Shown in pieces: positions 6,728-13,352 of a DNA stretch of 13,352 nucleotides. The DNA is from Clostridiales bacterium. Its GTDB lineage: Bacteria; Bacillota; Clostridia; Oscillospirales; Acutalibacteraceae. The stretch spans positions 7,951 to 21,302 of the forward strand of contig DYBQ01000029.1 in the NCBI GenBank assembly GCA_019418545.1. The letters run 5' to 3'. The translations under genes were made by a program, and so were the position numbers. The notes beneath the pieces were generated by a model that had not been told where the DNA came from, searched no databases, and was given only the letters and a program-made list of their open reading frames with translations. Each line of letters begins with the position of its first letter. Positions within the stretch are counted from its first letter, which is position 1.

Positions 6728-6823
6728 ATTGATACACTTGCAAATCTCTGCCAATACCCCCTGTCAGGATTTACCTGACTTGGAAAAGAACGGAAAAAGA
6801 ATTGCCTTGCTTACAGGAAAGGA

Positions 6824-7933
6824 ATGTGCAAAAGAATGTCATTTCAAATGAATCTGGGAGAGTGGAACAGCGTGTTTGCTGTCCCTGCCTCTTTGGTAGA
6901 CAGCCATATGCGTTTGGCAGGAGCCGTACAGTTAAAGGTGCTTTTGTGGTGCCTGCGCCATGCCGGAGAGGAAACATCCGCAGAAGCCATGGCAGAAGCC
7001 ATTGGCGCCAGCCCTGCGGATATTCGGGACGCTATGCAATATTGGGTACAAACGGGATTACTGCGGGAAACAGACGGTTTTCTTTCTCCCCCCGGTATGC
7101 AGGAGAAACAGGCTCCCCAGCTTGAAAATCAGGCAGCAGCCTTCGTCGAAACTGCCAGCAGGACTGCTTCTGAAGATTCGGCTGGAAAACTGGTTTCTTC
7201 TCTGCCCCAGCCTGCCCCTTCGCCTGCATCCGCAGAACCTGCCCCTCAGGAGACTGCGCCCGAAAAACCGGCAGCACGGCGGCGAATTCCCAAACCTGAT
7301 GGCGTGTTTGTCTCCAAGCGGATTCTCGAATCCAACGAAATCCGTTTTTTGATGAGCGAAGCCGAGGCCATTTTGGGACGGCCCGTCTCTCCGGGGCTTT
7401 CGTCCAGCCTGCTGCTGATTCACGATGACTATGGCCTTCCCGCCGATGTGATTGTGATGCTGCTGCAATATGCGAAAAAGAAAGGCCGGGACAATACCCA
7501 TTATATTGAATCAGTAGCCCGGGGATGGGCTTCGGACGGCGTGTTTACACTGGAAGCTGCCGAGCAGAAGCTGCGACAGCTGGATGAGTCCAGCCAGGCG
7601 TGGCGCCGGGTGGAAATGGCTTTGGGGATTCCCAAGCGTTCTCCCAGCAGCCGGGAGGAACAGTTTGCCCGAAGATGGGTTTTGGAATGGAAATTTTCGG
7701 ATGATATGCTGCGGGAAGCCTATAACCGGTGTGTGGACTCTACCGGCCGGATGAATTTGAGCTACATCAATCGGATTTTGGAGCGCTGGCAGAAAGCCGG
7801 CATTTTTACACCTCAGCAGGTGCTTGCTGAACAAAATGCAAAATCAACCGCCCGAAAACAGGAACAAAGCACCAGCTTTGATTTAGATGAGTATGAACGC
7901 ACCAGCGGATGGGGATACTTTCGAAAGGAGTAA
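6824..7933 (+). CDS. DnaD-domain replication initiation protein
   Basis: 369 residues. Residues about 8-90 (NLGEWNSVFAVPASLVD, then LAGAVQLKVLLWCLRHAGEE) form a DnaD-type winged-helix N-domain. Residues 91-155 are a Pro/Ala/Ser/Glu-rich linker. Two DnaD C-terminal (DnaB_2) domains follow at about 165-250 and 258-330, each ending with the YxxxI/VxxxW signature (YIESVARGW at 227-235 and YINRILERW at 314-322). Such proteins remodel the origin or restart sites and recruit the helicase-loader complex. The gene is joined to a DnaI/DnaC-type loader just downstream, like dnaB-dnaI in Bacillus. Start: ATG 6824 has AGGA 5 bases upstream. An in-frame ATG at 6836 has AAAGGA 12 bases upstream and gives the more common N-terminus, so the true start may be there. 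Confidence 0.88.
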   Translation: MCKRMSFQMNLGEWNSVFAVPASLVDSHMRLAGAVQLKVLLWCLRHAGEETSAEAMAEAIGASPADIRDAMQYWVQTGLLRETDGFLSPPGMQEKQAPQLENQAAAFVETASRTASEDSAGKLVSSLPQPAPSPASAEPAPQETAPEKPAARRRIPKPDGVFVSKRILESNEIRFLMSEAEAILGRPVSPGLSSSLLLIHDDYGLPADVIVMLLQYAKKKGRDNTHYIESVARGWASDGVFTLEAAEQKLRQLDESSQAWRRVEMALGIPKRSPSSREEQFARRWVLEWKFSDDMLREAYNRCVDSTGRMNLSYINRILERWQKAGIFTPQQVLAEQNAKSTARKQEQSTSFDLDEYERTSGWGYFRKE

Positions 7934-7941
7934 AACAGCGT

Positions 7942-8946
7942 ATGGGCTATAGCCGAGAATTATATGACGCTGCCATGGCGGTGTTAAAGCAGCGCCGCCA
8001 TCAGGCAGAAAAAGAAGCAGAAGAAAGACGGGAAGCTTTTTATCGGGTTTGCCCGCGGGCAAAAGAAATCCAGCATGAGCTGGCTCACGTGGCTTCCGGT
8101 ACTGCCCGGGCCATTTTCCAGGGTGGAAATACCGCTCAGGCTATGACCAGACTGAAAGAAAAAAGCCTCTCCCTTCAAAAAGAGCGGGAAGAGCTTCTGC
8201 AAAAAGCCGGCCTGCACAAGGATGCCCTTTTCCCCCGGTATCGCTGTGAAAAATGCGAAGATACCGGTTATATAGACGGCCGTATGTGTACCTGTTTGAA
8301 GCAGCTGCTCCGTCAGGAAGCCTATTGCCGCCTCAATTCCATGACGCCCCTCACGCTCTCGGGATTTGAGCAGTTTGATTTGCGCTATTACTCCAATCAG
8401 CCGGCAGACGATGGGATTTCCCCCCGGATGCATATGGAAGATGTCCTGCATTTTTGCCGCAATTATGCCGATACCTTTTCGGCCCATTCCCAAAGCCTGC
8501 TGTTTCAGGGACGCACCGGTCTTGGTAAAACCCATCTTTCCCTGTCTATCGCCCGACAGGCCATTGACAGAGGCTATGGAGTCGTCTATGGCTCTGTGCA
8601 GAATTTTGTCTCGGCACTGGAAAAAGAGCGGTTTGGCCGTTCAGACGAGGACACCAATCAAACGCTTTTACACTGTGACCTTTTAATTCTGGATGATTTG
8701 GGAACGGAATTTTCTACCACCTTTGTTTCTGCTGCCCTGTATAATATTATCAACACCCGCCTCATGGCAGAAAAGCCCACGATTATCAGCACCAATCTGT
8801 CTATGAAGGAACTGCTTGAGCGTTATGGCGAAAGGATGATTTCCCGGATTATCGGCGGATATCAAAGGCTTTTGTTTGTGGGAAAGGATGTCCGTCAAAT
8901 CAAAACACGACAAAAGGAAAAAAACAACCCATATAACGGCTCATAA
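7942..8946 (+). CDS. dnaC: DnaI/DnaC-type replicative helicase loader (AAA+ ATPase)
   Basis: 334 residues from ATG 7942. The in-frame ATG at 7909 overlaps the upstream gene and has no ribosome binding site, while AGGAG lies 11 bases before 7942. The N-terminal 90 residues are helical and charged. A zinc-binding cluster CEKC-x10-CTC (Cys102, 105, 116, 118) follows, as in DnaI-type loaders. The AAA+ core has Walker A GRTGLGKT (190-197), Walker B LLILDDLG (247-254), sensor-1 IISTNL (281-286) and the arginine-finger region ERMISRI (about 297-303). Loaders of this kind place the DnaB-type helicase on DNA. It starts 8 bases after the stop codon of the DnaD-domain gene, so the two are co-transcribed and presumably act together. 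Confidence 0.92.
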   Translation: MGYSRELYDAAMAVLKQRRHQAEKEAEERREAFYRVCPRAKEIQHELAHVASGTARAIFQGGNTAQAMTRLKEKSLSLQKEREELLQKAGLHKDALFPRYRCEKCEDTGYIDGRMCTCLKQLLRQEAYCRLNSMTPLTLSGFEQFDLRYYSNQPADDGISPRMHMEDVLHFCRNYADTFSAHSQSLLFQGRTGLGKTHLSLSIARQAIDRGYGVVYGSVQNFVSALEKERFGRSDEDTNQTLLHCDLLILDDLGTEFSTTFVSAALYNIINTRLMAEKPTIISTNLSMKELLERYGERMISRIIGGYQRLLFVGKDVRQIKTRQKEKNNPYNGS

Positions 8947-8980
8947 GTTTTCCATTCATCAAATGTTTTCCGCAATTTCA

Positions 8981-9010
8981 TTGAATCGCCTGAGAAGAAT
9001 ATGGTATAAT
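8981..9010 (+). promoter_or_regulatory. Promoter of the lipoprotein operon
   Basis: TTGAAT (8981-8986), 18 bases, TATAAT (9005-9010) with extended -10 TGG: the best complete sigma-A promoter in the window. Start of transcription is expected near 9017, inside the palindrome at 9014-9025. Confidence 0.75.
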
Positions 9011-9013
9011 GAG

Positions 9014-9025
9014 CCGGAATTCCGG
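9014..9025. repeat. 12-bp perfect palindrome at the expected transcription start
   Basis: CCGGAATTCCGG reads the same on both strands and covers the predicted +1 of the promoter at 8981-9010. It could be an operator or a 5'-end hairpin on the mRNA. A second partial copy, GCCGGAAAAT, follows at about 9041. No regulator is assigned. Confidence 0.4.
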
Positions 9026-9073
9026 AACTTGTCATAAATTGCCGGAAAATCTATTGAAAGAGGATGATTTGAG

Positions 9074-9895
9074 ATGAACAAATTCTGTAAAGCTCTGGCC
9101 GCATTTGCTGCCTGCCTGATGCTGCTCACCGGCTGTGCCAGCACCCCCTCCGAAAGCACCGCCTCCAAGGATTCTTCGATAAACGAAAGCAGCCAGGAAT
9201 CTTCAGCTTCCTCCGAAACCAGTTCGGAAACTGCTGACAATTCTCAAAGCTCCGGCACCGATTCTCAAACTGGCGCCGCGGTATCCGCTTCCTTCTTTGA
9301 TGATGCTGTTTTTGTCGGGGATTCTGTGTCCCTTCGCCTGTATTATTATTGCCAGTCCCATCAGGGAGTTTTGGGAAAAGCACAGTTCCTCACTTCCGGC
9401 AGCCTGGGAAGCGGAAACGCCCTGACTAACATTTCTGAGGAGTCGGTACACCCGTCCTATCAGGGCGAAAAAATGCTCATTGAAGATGGCGTAAAGGCTA
9501 TTGGCGCCAAAAAGGTGTTTATCATGCTGGGCATGAACGATATTGCTCTGTATGGAATTGATGACTCTGTGAAAAATATGGAGACACTGATTGAGCGGAT
9601 TTTGGAAAAAAGCCCGGATGCCCAAATCTATTTGCAGTCCATGACCCCCATGCTGGAAAACACCCAGAAAAAGAGCCTGAACAATGCTAACATCGAAATC
9701 TATAACGAAGATTTGAAAACGCTGTGCCAGGAAAAAGGATATCATTTTGTAGACGTTGCGTCCGTTATGAAGCTGGACGACGGCAGCTTGATTCCCGAAT
9801 ATTGCAGCGACCCAGAGGATATGGGCATCCACTTTACCGATGCAGGCGCTGAGGCTTGGATTTCCTATCTGCTGGAGAATGCCGGAAATTGTTGA
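9074..9895 (+). CDS. SGNH/GDSL-family hydrolase lipoprotein
   Basis: 273 residues. A lipoprotein signal peptide ends in the lipobox LLTGC (Cys21), followed by a Ser/Glu/Thr-rich spacer to about residue 72. The SGNH fold follows: block I VFVGDSVSL with nucleophile Ser84, block III LGMND (Asn155), and block V with His253 in DMGIHFTDAG. The acidic residue sits four positions before His (Asp249) rather than the usual three. Members are esterases or acyltransferases acting on surface glycans or cell-wall sugars; the substrate is not predictable. AGAGGATGA at about 9059 serves as ribosome binding site. A DUF4358 lipoprotein lies 33 bases downstream in the same operon, and this pairing with GDSL proteins is seen in other Clostridia. 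Confidence 0.85.
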   Translation: MNKFCKALAAFAACLMLLTGCASTPSESTASKDSSINESSQESSASSETSSETADNSQSSGTDSQTGAAVSASFFDDAVFVGDSVSLRLYYYCQSHQGVLGKAQFLTSGSLGSGNALTNISEESVHPSYQGEKMLIEDGVKAIGAKKVFIMLGMNDIALYGIDDSVKNMETLIERILEKSPDAQIYLQSMTPMLENTQKKSLNNANIEIYNEDLKTLCQEKGYHFVDVASVMKLDDGSLIPEYCSDPEDMGIHFTDAGAEAWISYLLENAGNC

Positions 9896-9928
9896 GCCGG
9901 CTAAAACAAATGAAAGGATGAAACTGAA

Positions 9929-10399
9929 ATGAAAAAGCTCGTTTCTTTGCTCACCATATTGGTATTAACCCTCACCATGGCCGGATGCAGCCAGAATGGC
10001 GGCAGCGGAAAAAGCGCAGACCTTCCCAAAGTAATGGAAACCATGAAGAGCGAAGTCGGATTCAGCGAGGTTATCGATTTGAACGAGGATGGCCTGAAGA
10101 GCAACTATGGCATCAATGGCGAAGATGTCAAGCAGTTTGCTGCCGTAGTGGATTCTTCCGGCATCAAGTGTGAAGAAGTGGTTTTGATTGAAGCGGTGGA
10201 CAGCGATGCCGCCAAAACGGTAAAAGAACAGCTGGATAAACGTATGGAGTCCAAGCTGGCACAAAACAAGGACTATCTGCCCGAGCAGTATGCCATTATT
10301 CAAAAGTGCAGCGTGGAGCAGGACGGAAACTATGTGAGCATGATTGTCGGTGCCGAACATGAAAAGCTGACAGAAATTTATCATAACGCTTTTGCCTAA
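9929..10399 (+). CDS. DUF4358-type lipoprotein
   Basis: 156 residues with lipobox TMAGC (Cys20), a short Gly/Ser linker and one small alpha/beta domain. The run of features (MKSEVGFSEVIDLNEDGLKSNYGI, then a block with VVLIEAVDSDAAKTVKEQLDKR, then SMIVGAEHEK near the end) fits the DUF4358 family as I know it; the family call is from pattern memory. Function is unknown; family members often sit beside MBOAT O-acyltransferases and GDSL proteins, suggesting a role in envelope acylation or polymer decoration. No MBOAT gene is present here. AAAGGATGA lies about 7 bases before the ATG. The operon ends at a strong terminator just downstream. Confidence 0.75.
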   Translation: MKKLVSLLTILVLTLTMAGCSQNGGSGKSADLPKVMETMKSEVGFSEVIDLNEDGLKSNYGINGEDVKQFAAVVDSSGIKCEEVVLIEAVDSDAAKTVKEQLDKRMESKLAQNKDYLPEQYAIIQKCSVEQDGNYVSMIVGAEHEKLTEIYHNAFA

Positions 10400-10423
10400 A
10401 GAAGCATAGAGCAGCCATATTCT

Positions 10424-10461
10424 AAAACAGACATCTGCTTCTGCGGATGCCTGTTTTTTTT
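10424..10461 (+). terminator. Rho-independent terminator of the lipoprotein operon
   Basis: AAAACAG-A-CATCTGC, loop TTCT, GCGGATG-C-CTGTTTT: a 14-bp stem with one A-C mismatch and one wobble, followed by an unbroken run of T to 10461. Confidence 0.9.
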
Positions 10462-10489
10462 GCTATCTTTTTGAATTGTATGATATAAT
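10460..10489 (+). promoter_or_regulatory. Promoter of the GH3 lipoprotein gene
   Basis: TTGCTA (10460-10465), 18 bases, TATAAT (10484-10489) with an extended -10 TGA. It begins at the very end of the preceding terminator. Transcription would start near 10496; GAAGGAG precedes the ATG at 10525. Confidence 0.65.
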
Positions 10490-10524
10490 AGAGACAAATC
10501 TATCCAGTAAAGAAGGAGAAACCT

Positions 10525-11976
10525 ATGTGCAAAACAAAACGGTCTTTGCTCCGTGCTCTTTTTTTCGCAATACTCAGCACATTGCTGCTCTTTTCTGCCG
10601 GGTGCTCGGTGTTTGAAGGAACCAGCAGTCCCTCTTCTGCCCAAACAAGCACTGCGCCTTCCCCTTCCCCAACAAAAGCGCCCACAAAATCCATTGAAGG
10701 AATTTTAACGGAATATACCGGCTCCCTTTTGTCAATCCAAACAAATGATGGGAGAGAATATTCTTTTTCCGTAACAGGGCTATCATTATCGGGGCTTTCT
10801 AATATAAATCCCGGAGATTCCTTTACGGTTTGGTATGAAGGGACGCTGGATACCAGCAAAAAAGAACAAACCGTAACGGTTACCCGGGCGGAAAAAACAG
10901 CCGACGCCCAAACTTCCGATAACAGCATCCCTTTGGCCTGGCAAGACAATGGAATTTTTTCCAAAAATTATTCCAAAGCCTATGTAGCTCTTCAATCTAT
11001 GAGCCTGGAAGAAAAAGTTGGCCAGCTGCTTTTGGGCCGTGTACCGGAATCGGATGCCGGGAGTGATGTCTTAACCTATCATCTTGGTGGTTACGTCACC
11101 TTTGGACGCGATTATAAGGACAAAACCCGTTGGCAAATTCAAAACATGATTCAGGGATGGCAGTCCGCTGCTAAAATCCCCCTGATTATCTCTGTTGACG
11201 AAGAAGGCGGCGAGGTAGTCCGCATCAGCAGTAACCCTAATATCCGCGCTACCCCCTTCCGCTCCCCACAGCTTCTTTTCGCTTTGGGAGGAATGGAGCG
11301 GATTCAGGAGGATGCCGAAGAAAAGGCGAATTTGCTATTGGATTTGGGCGTAAATGTCAATTTGGCTCCTGTAGCAGACGTTTCTACCAATAAGGATGAT
11401 TTTATCTACAGCCGCTCCTTTGGACAAGGCGCTAAGGAAACTGCCGAATATGTGGTAACTGTAACCGAAACTTTTCAAAAAGAAGGGCTTTCCGCTGTCC
11501 TCAAGCATTTTCCCGGATACGGCTCCAACAGCGATACCCACGCTGGCGCTTCTATTGACGAACGTACCCTCTCCCAACTGGAGTCCCGGGATTTAATCCC
11601 CTTTCAGGAGGGGATTGACGCAGGTGCATATGCCGTTATGATTTCCCACAACACGGTTACCTGTCTGGACAAAAATCTTCCCGCTTCTCTATCCCCGGCA
11701 GTACACAGTTATTTGCGTGATACTATGGGATTTACCGGTATTATCGTGACAGATGACCTTTCCATGCAGGCTGTTGCTGGCCAGGACTTTGGGCTTTCCC
11801 ACGATGCCTATGTTCAGGCGGTTTTGGCGGGCAATGATATGCTCATTTGCAGTGATTATCAAACGGCTTATCAAAGTATTTTAGAAGCTGTACAGGCTGG
11901 AATTATTTCGGAAGAACAGCTGGACCATTCTGTTTTTCGCATTCTGGGCTGGAAATGCACTTTGGGACTTATGTAA
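10525..11976 (+). CDS. nagZ: Lipoprotein GH3 beta-N-acetylhexosaminidase (NagZ type)
   Basis: 483 residues. The signal peptide ends in the lipobox FSAGC (Cys27). A Ser/Pro/Thr linker leads to a small beta-rich domain (about 56-123: SIEGILTEYTGSLLSIQTNDG and VWYEGTLD), then the GH3 TIM barrel from about 155 to the end. Hallmarks: ISVDEEGGEVVRI (222-234), the NagZ-specific KHFPGYGSNSDTHAG block (327-341) with the Asp337/His339 catalytic dyad, and nucleophile Asp410 in IIVTDDLSM. The Asp-His dyad marks NagZ-type N-acetylglucosaminidases, which remove GlcNAc from muropeptides. Like other Gram-positive versions it should act outside the membrane on cell-wall fragments. It lacks the second C-terminal GH3 domain seen in B. 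subtilis NagZ. Monocistronic between its own promoter and a strong terminator. Confidence 0.93.
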   Translation: MCKTKRSLLRALFFAILSTLLLFSAGCSVFEGTSSPSSAQTSTAPSPSPTKAPTKSIEGILTEYTGSLLSIQTNDGREYSFSVTGLSLSGLSNINPGDSFTVWYEGTLDTSKKEQTVTVTRAEKTADAQTSDNSIPLAWQDNGIFSKNYSKAYVALQSMSLEEKVGQLLLGRVPESDAGSDVLTYHLGGYVTFGRDYKDKTRWQIQNMIQGWQSAAKIPLIISVDEEGGEVVRISSNPNIRATPFRSPQLLFALGGMERIQEDAEEKANLLLDLGVNVNLAPVADVSTNKDDFIYSRSFGQGAKETAEYVVTVTETFQKEGLSAVLKHFPGYGSNSDTHAGASIDERTLSQLESRDLIPFQEGIDAGAYAVMISHNTVTCLDKNLPASLSPAVHSYLRDTMGFTGIIVTDDLSMQAVAGQDFGLSHDAYVQAVLAGNDMLICSDYQTAYQSILEAVQAGIISEEQLDHSVFRILGWKCTLGLM

Positions 11977-12015
11977 AATCTTCTATTCCCGTTTTCAAAC
12001 CTTATTTTTCCTGTC

Positions 12016-12048
12016 AAAAAACCCCCGGACTATTGTCCGGGGGTTTTT
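12016..12048. terminator. Bidirectional terminator between nagZ and the NlpC/P60 gene
   Basis: AAAAACCCCCGGAC (12017-12030), loop TATT, GTCCGGGGGTTTTT (12035-12048): a perfect 14-bp stem with T-runs on both strands. It closes nagZ on the plus strand and the convergent cell-wall hydrolase gene on the minus strand, whose stop codon is 10 bases away. Confidence 0.95.
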
Positions 12049-12058
12049 GTTGTGTTAT

Positions 12059-13210
12059 TTATTTTTTAGAATTGCTTACCTTTTTATGTAAGTGCTTTTC
12101 CATTCTCCGGGAAATCTGTTTTACAAAGGCCAAATCCATAGCCGGGACATATCCGCGTACATGGAGCATATGCTTCATCCGAATCACGGTAAACAAAACG
12201 CCGGATATGACAAACACGGCCAACACGGCAATAAAACCTACCAAACCTGCATCTACACTAACCGCTTCGGCTTCCTGAGGCACCACTGCAGCCTTTACTT
12301 TTGGCATGGTTTTCTGCTCCAGAGGAACGGTTTCCAGCAGCAGGGATTGTGCCAGCTGCGTTCCCTGTTCCGAAGCAGCTTCTTCTGCCGCAGCTTTTTC
12401 GGCGGCTGCCTTCTTTTCAGCCTCTTCCTTAGCCTTGGCTTCTTCCTCAGCTTTCTTGCGGGCTTCTTCCTCTGCAGCCTTTTTGGCAGCCTCTTCTTCA
12501 GCCGCTTTGGCTTCTGCCGCAGCTTTTTCGGCGGCTGCTTCCTCAGCGGCCTGCTGCTCGGCTGCTGCCTTGGCAGCAGCAGCTTCCTTCTTATCCTGTG
12601 CAGCCGCTGCAATGTCGGCAGAAGAAGCCGTTTGACCGCCATTAGCAACACCGTCGCTGTTAAAGGTGTAGGTCTTTCCGTCTATCACACGGGTACAGTT
12701 TACAATATACTGTCCATTCTCATAATAATATCGGTTTCCTTCAAAGGTCTGCCAGCCAGTGGTGGGATAATTTACGCCTGCTACCTTGAACCACTTCTGC
12801 CACTTCTTGGAAGAAACATCGTGATATACCATATCCTGTGCTTCATCTCTGGCATCCACAGCCATTCCGCTGCCTACATAAATTCCCACATGGCCGGGCT
12901 GCCAAAGGCCCAATCCATGAATCCGCGGGATTCCATCGCTCACATTGCCGGATTCAGAAGAAGAACCGAGTAGGTTTGTCCGATTCCCGCCAACGCCCAT
13001 ATAGGTAACAAACAGGCCGGAGCAGTCCACTGCACCGTCGCTGGAGCCGCCATATACATAAGACCAATCTTCATAATATGCTGTCATTGCATGTTCAGCC
13101 AAGCCAACGCCGGTTGCGCCGCTAACAGCCGAAGCACTGAAAGAGCCTGCGCTCACTGTGGATACGGCAATCATTATGCTGGCCACTACTGCCAGCGCCT
13201 TTTTTATCAT
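12059..13210 (-). CDS. NlpC/P60 cell-wall hydrolase with coiled coil and C-terminal membrane anchor
   Basis: 383 residues. Signal peptide (1 to about 28), then an NlpC/P60 domain (about 33-150) with catalytic Cys63 in VDCSGLFVTY and His107 in QPGHVGIYVG. VDARDEA (118-124) probably carries the later part of the active site. A cell-wall-binding-like repeat follows (GWQTFEGNRYYYENGQYIV and VIDGKTYTFNSDGVA, about 152-189), then an Ala/Glu/Lys-rich coiled coil (about 200-281), a linker, one membrane segment (about 322-344) and a basic 38-residue tail. The family cleaves D-gamma-Glu-diamino acid bonds in peptidoglycan stem peptides. The architecture predicts a catalytic head held away from the membrane by a rod. 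AGGAAGGA lies 11 bases before the ATG, and two WalR boxes lie upstream. The nagZ gene converges on it. Confidence 0.9.
   Translation of the reverse strand: MIKKALAVVASIMIAVSTVSAGSFSASAVSGATGVGLAEHAMTAYYEDWSYVYGGSSDGAVDCSGLFVTYMGVGGNRTNLLGSSSESGNVSDGIPRIHGLGLWQPGHVGIYVGSGMAVDARDEAQDMVYHDVSSKKWQKWFKVAGVNYPTTGWQTFEGNRYYYENGQYIVNCTRVIDGKTYTFNSDGVANGGQTASSADIAAAAQDKKEAAAAKAAAEQQAAEEAAAEKAAAEAKAAEEEAAKKAAEEEARKKAEEEAKAKEEAEKKAAAEKAAAEEAASEQGTQLAQSLLLETVPLEQKTMPKVKAAVVPQEAEAVSVDAGLVGFIAVLAVFVISGVLFTVIRMKHMLHVRGYVPAMDLAFVKQISRRMEKHLHKKVSNSKK
12382..12538. repeat. 28-bp in-frame direct repeat inside the coiled-coil coding region
   Basis: An identical 28-base stretch occurs at 12382-12409 and 12511-12538, 129 bases (43 codons) apart, within the Ala/Glu/Lys-rich part of the NlpC/P60 gene. 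It begins CTTCTGCCGCAGC and ends CGGCGGCTGC on the plus strand. Such in-frame repeats allow rod length to change by recombination or slippage. Confidence 0.8.
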
Positions 13211-13267
13211 GGGAAAGACCGTCCTTCCTGCTTACCAATCTTTTATTTCAAATTCCATATTCTGTCA

Positions 13268-13305
13268 GTTACAAATTCATTACAAATGGTAACAAATTGG
13301 TTACA
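13268..13305 (-). promoter_or_regulatory. Two tandem WalR (YycF) boxes upstream of the NlpC/P60 gene
   Basis: On the minus strand four half-sites fit TGTWAH: TGTAAC (13300-13305), TGTTAC (13289-13294), TGTAAT (13279-13284) and TGTAAC (13268-13273), with gaps of 5, 4 and 5 bases. Pairs one-two and three-four are each a perfect TGTWAH-N5-TGTWAH WalR box. All lie on one face of the helix (11, 10 and 11 base steps), 58 to 95 bases before the start codon. WalRK controls NlpC/P60 endopeptidases such as CwlO and LytE in B. subtilis, so the target fits. A possible promoter is TTGTAA-N17-GAATAT overlapping the last two half-sites; it is weak. Confidence 0.75.
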
Positions 13306-13352
13306 GTTTATCACAGAAATACAGAACATGCAAGCACTGATACGGTTTTTTC

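Noticed and set aside
6763..6779. GTCAGG-ATTTA-CCTGAC hairpin in the dnaD-like leader as an attenuator
   Set aside because: No T-run follows and no alternative pairing was found, so it is only noted as an inverted repeat.
12092..12973. 293-codon plus-strand frame opposite the NlpC/P60 gene
   Set aside because: Phe/Leu/Ser-rich antisense shadow of the Ala/Glu/Lys repeat region.

Overview
The window comes from a low-to-mid GC Gram-positive anaerobe of the class Clostridia, most likely a gut member of the Oscillospirales. The evidence is a spoIVB-spo0A pair, a DnaD/DnaI-type replication gene pair, several Gram-positive lipoproteins, strong AGGAGG-type ribosome binding sites, and a secreted GH85 glycosidase typical of glycan foragers. 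The organism is inferred from gene content; no rRNA is present.

Layout. 1-2397 (minus) is the N-terminal part of a secreted GH85 endo-beta-N-acetylglucosaminidase that runs off the left edge. 2398-2968 is AT-rich and holds that gene's promoter and the spo0A terminator. 2969-3718 (minus) is spo0A and 3962-5227 (minus) is spoIVB, in the classic sporulation order. 5228-5608 is a dense intergenic region. It holds two Spo0A-box matches, a promoter, and a predicted 114-nt structured RNA (minus) with its own terminator. 5609-6670 (plus) is an lrgA-lrgB (cidAB/pftAB-like) membrane pair. 6824-8946 (plus) is a replication restart/initiation pair: a DnaD-domain protein and a DnaI/DnaC-type helicase loader. 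9074-10399 (plus) is a lipoprotein pair, an SGNH/GDSL hydrolase and a DUF4358 protein, closed by a strong terminator. 10525-11976 (plus) is a lipoprotein GH3 beta-N-acetylhexosaminidase (NagZ type). It converges across a bidirectional terminator on 12059-13210 (minus), an NlpC/P60 cell-wall hydrolase with an Ala/Glu/Lys coiled coil and a C-terminal membrane anchor.

Most notable points. (1) Spo0A keeps an intact DNA-binding domain, but its receiver has Glu at the phospho-acceptor position (residue 56) and Met in place of the invariant Lys. It therefore looks phosphorylation-independent or pseudo-receiver-like. (2) The region upstream of spoIVB contains a previously unassigned candidate small RNA or leader whose -35 overlaps a TGTCGAA box, plus a second full TTGTCGAA box next to spoIVB. 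Together with the altered Spo0A this may be a rewired sporulation control module. (3) The NlpC/P60 gene is preceded by four helically phased WalR half-sites forming two perfect WalR boxes, which predicts WalRK control. (4) Several promoters share an extended -10 of the form ATGGTATAAT.

The right half of the window is largely an envelope maintenance set: two lipoproteins of the GDSL/DUF4358 type, a muropeptide-type hexosaminidase, and a peptidoglycan endopeptidase. The left half combines glycan foraging and sporulation control. No mobile elements, CRISPR arrays, tRNA or rRNA genes were seen.
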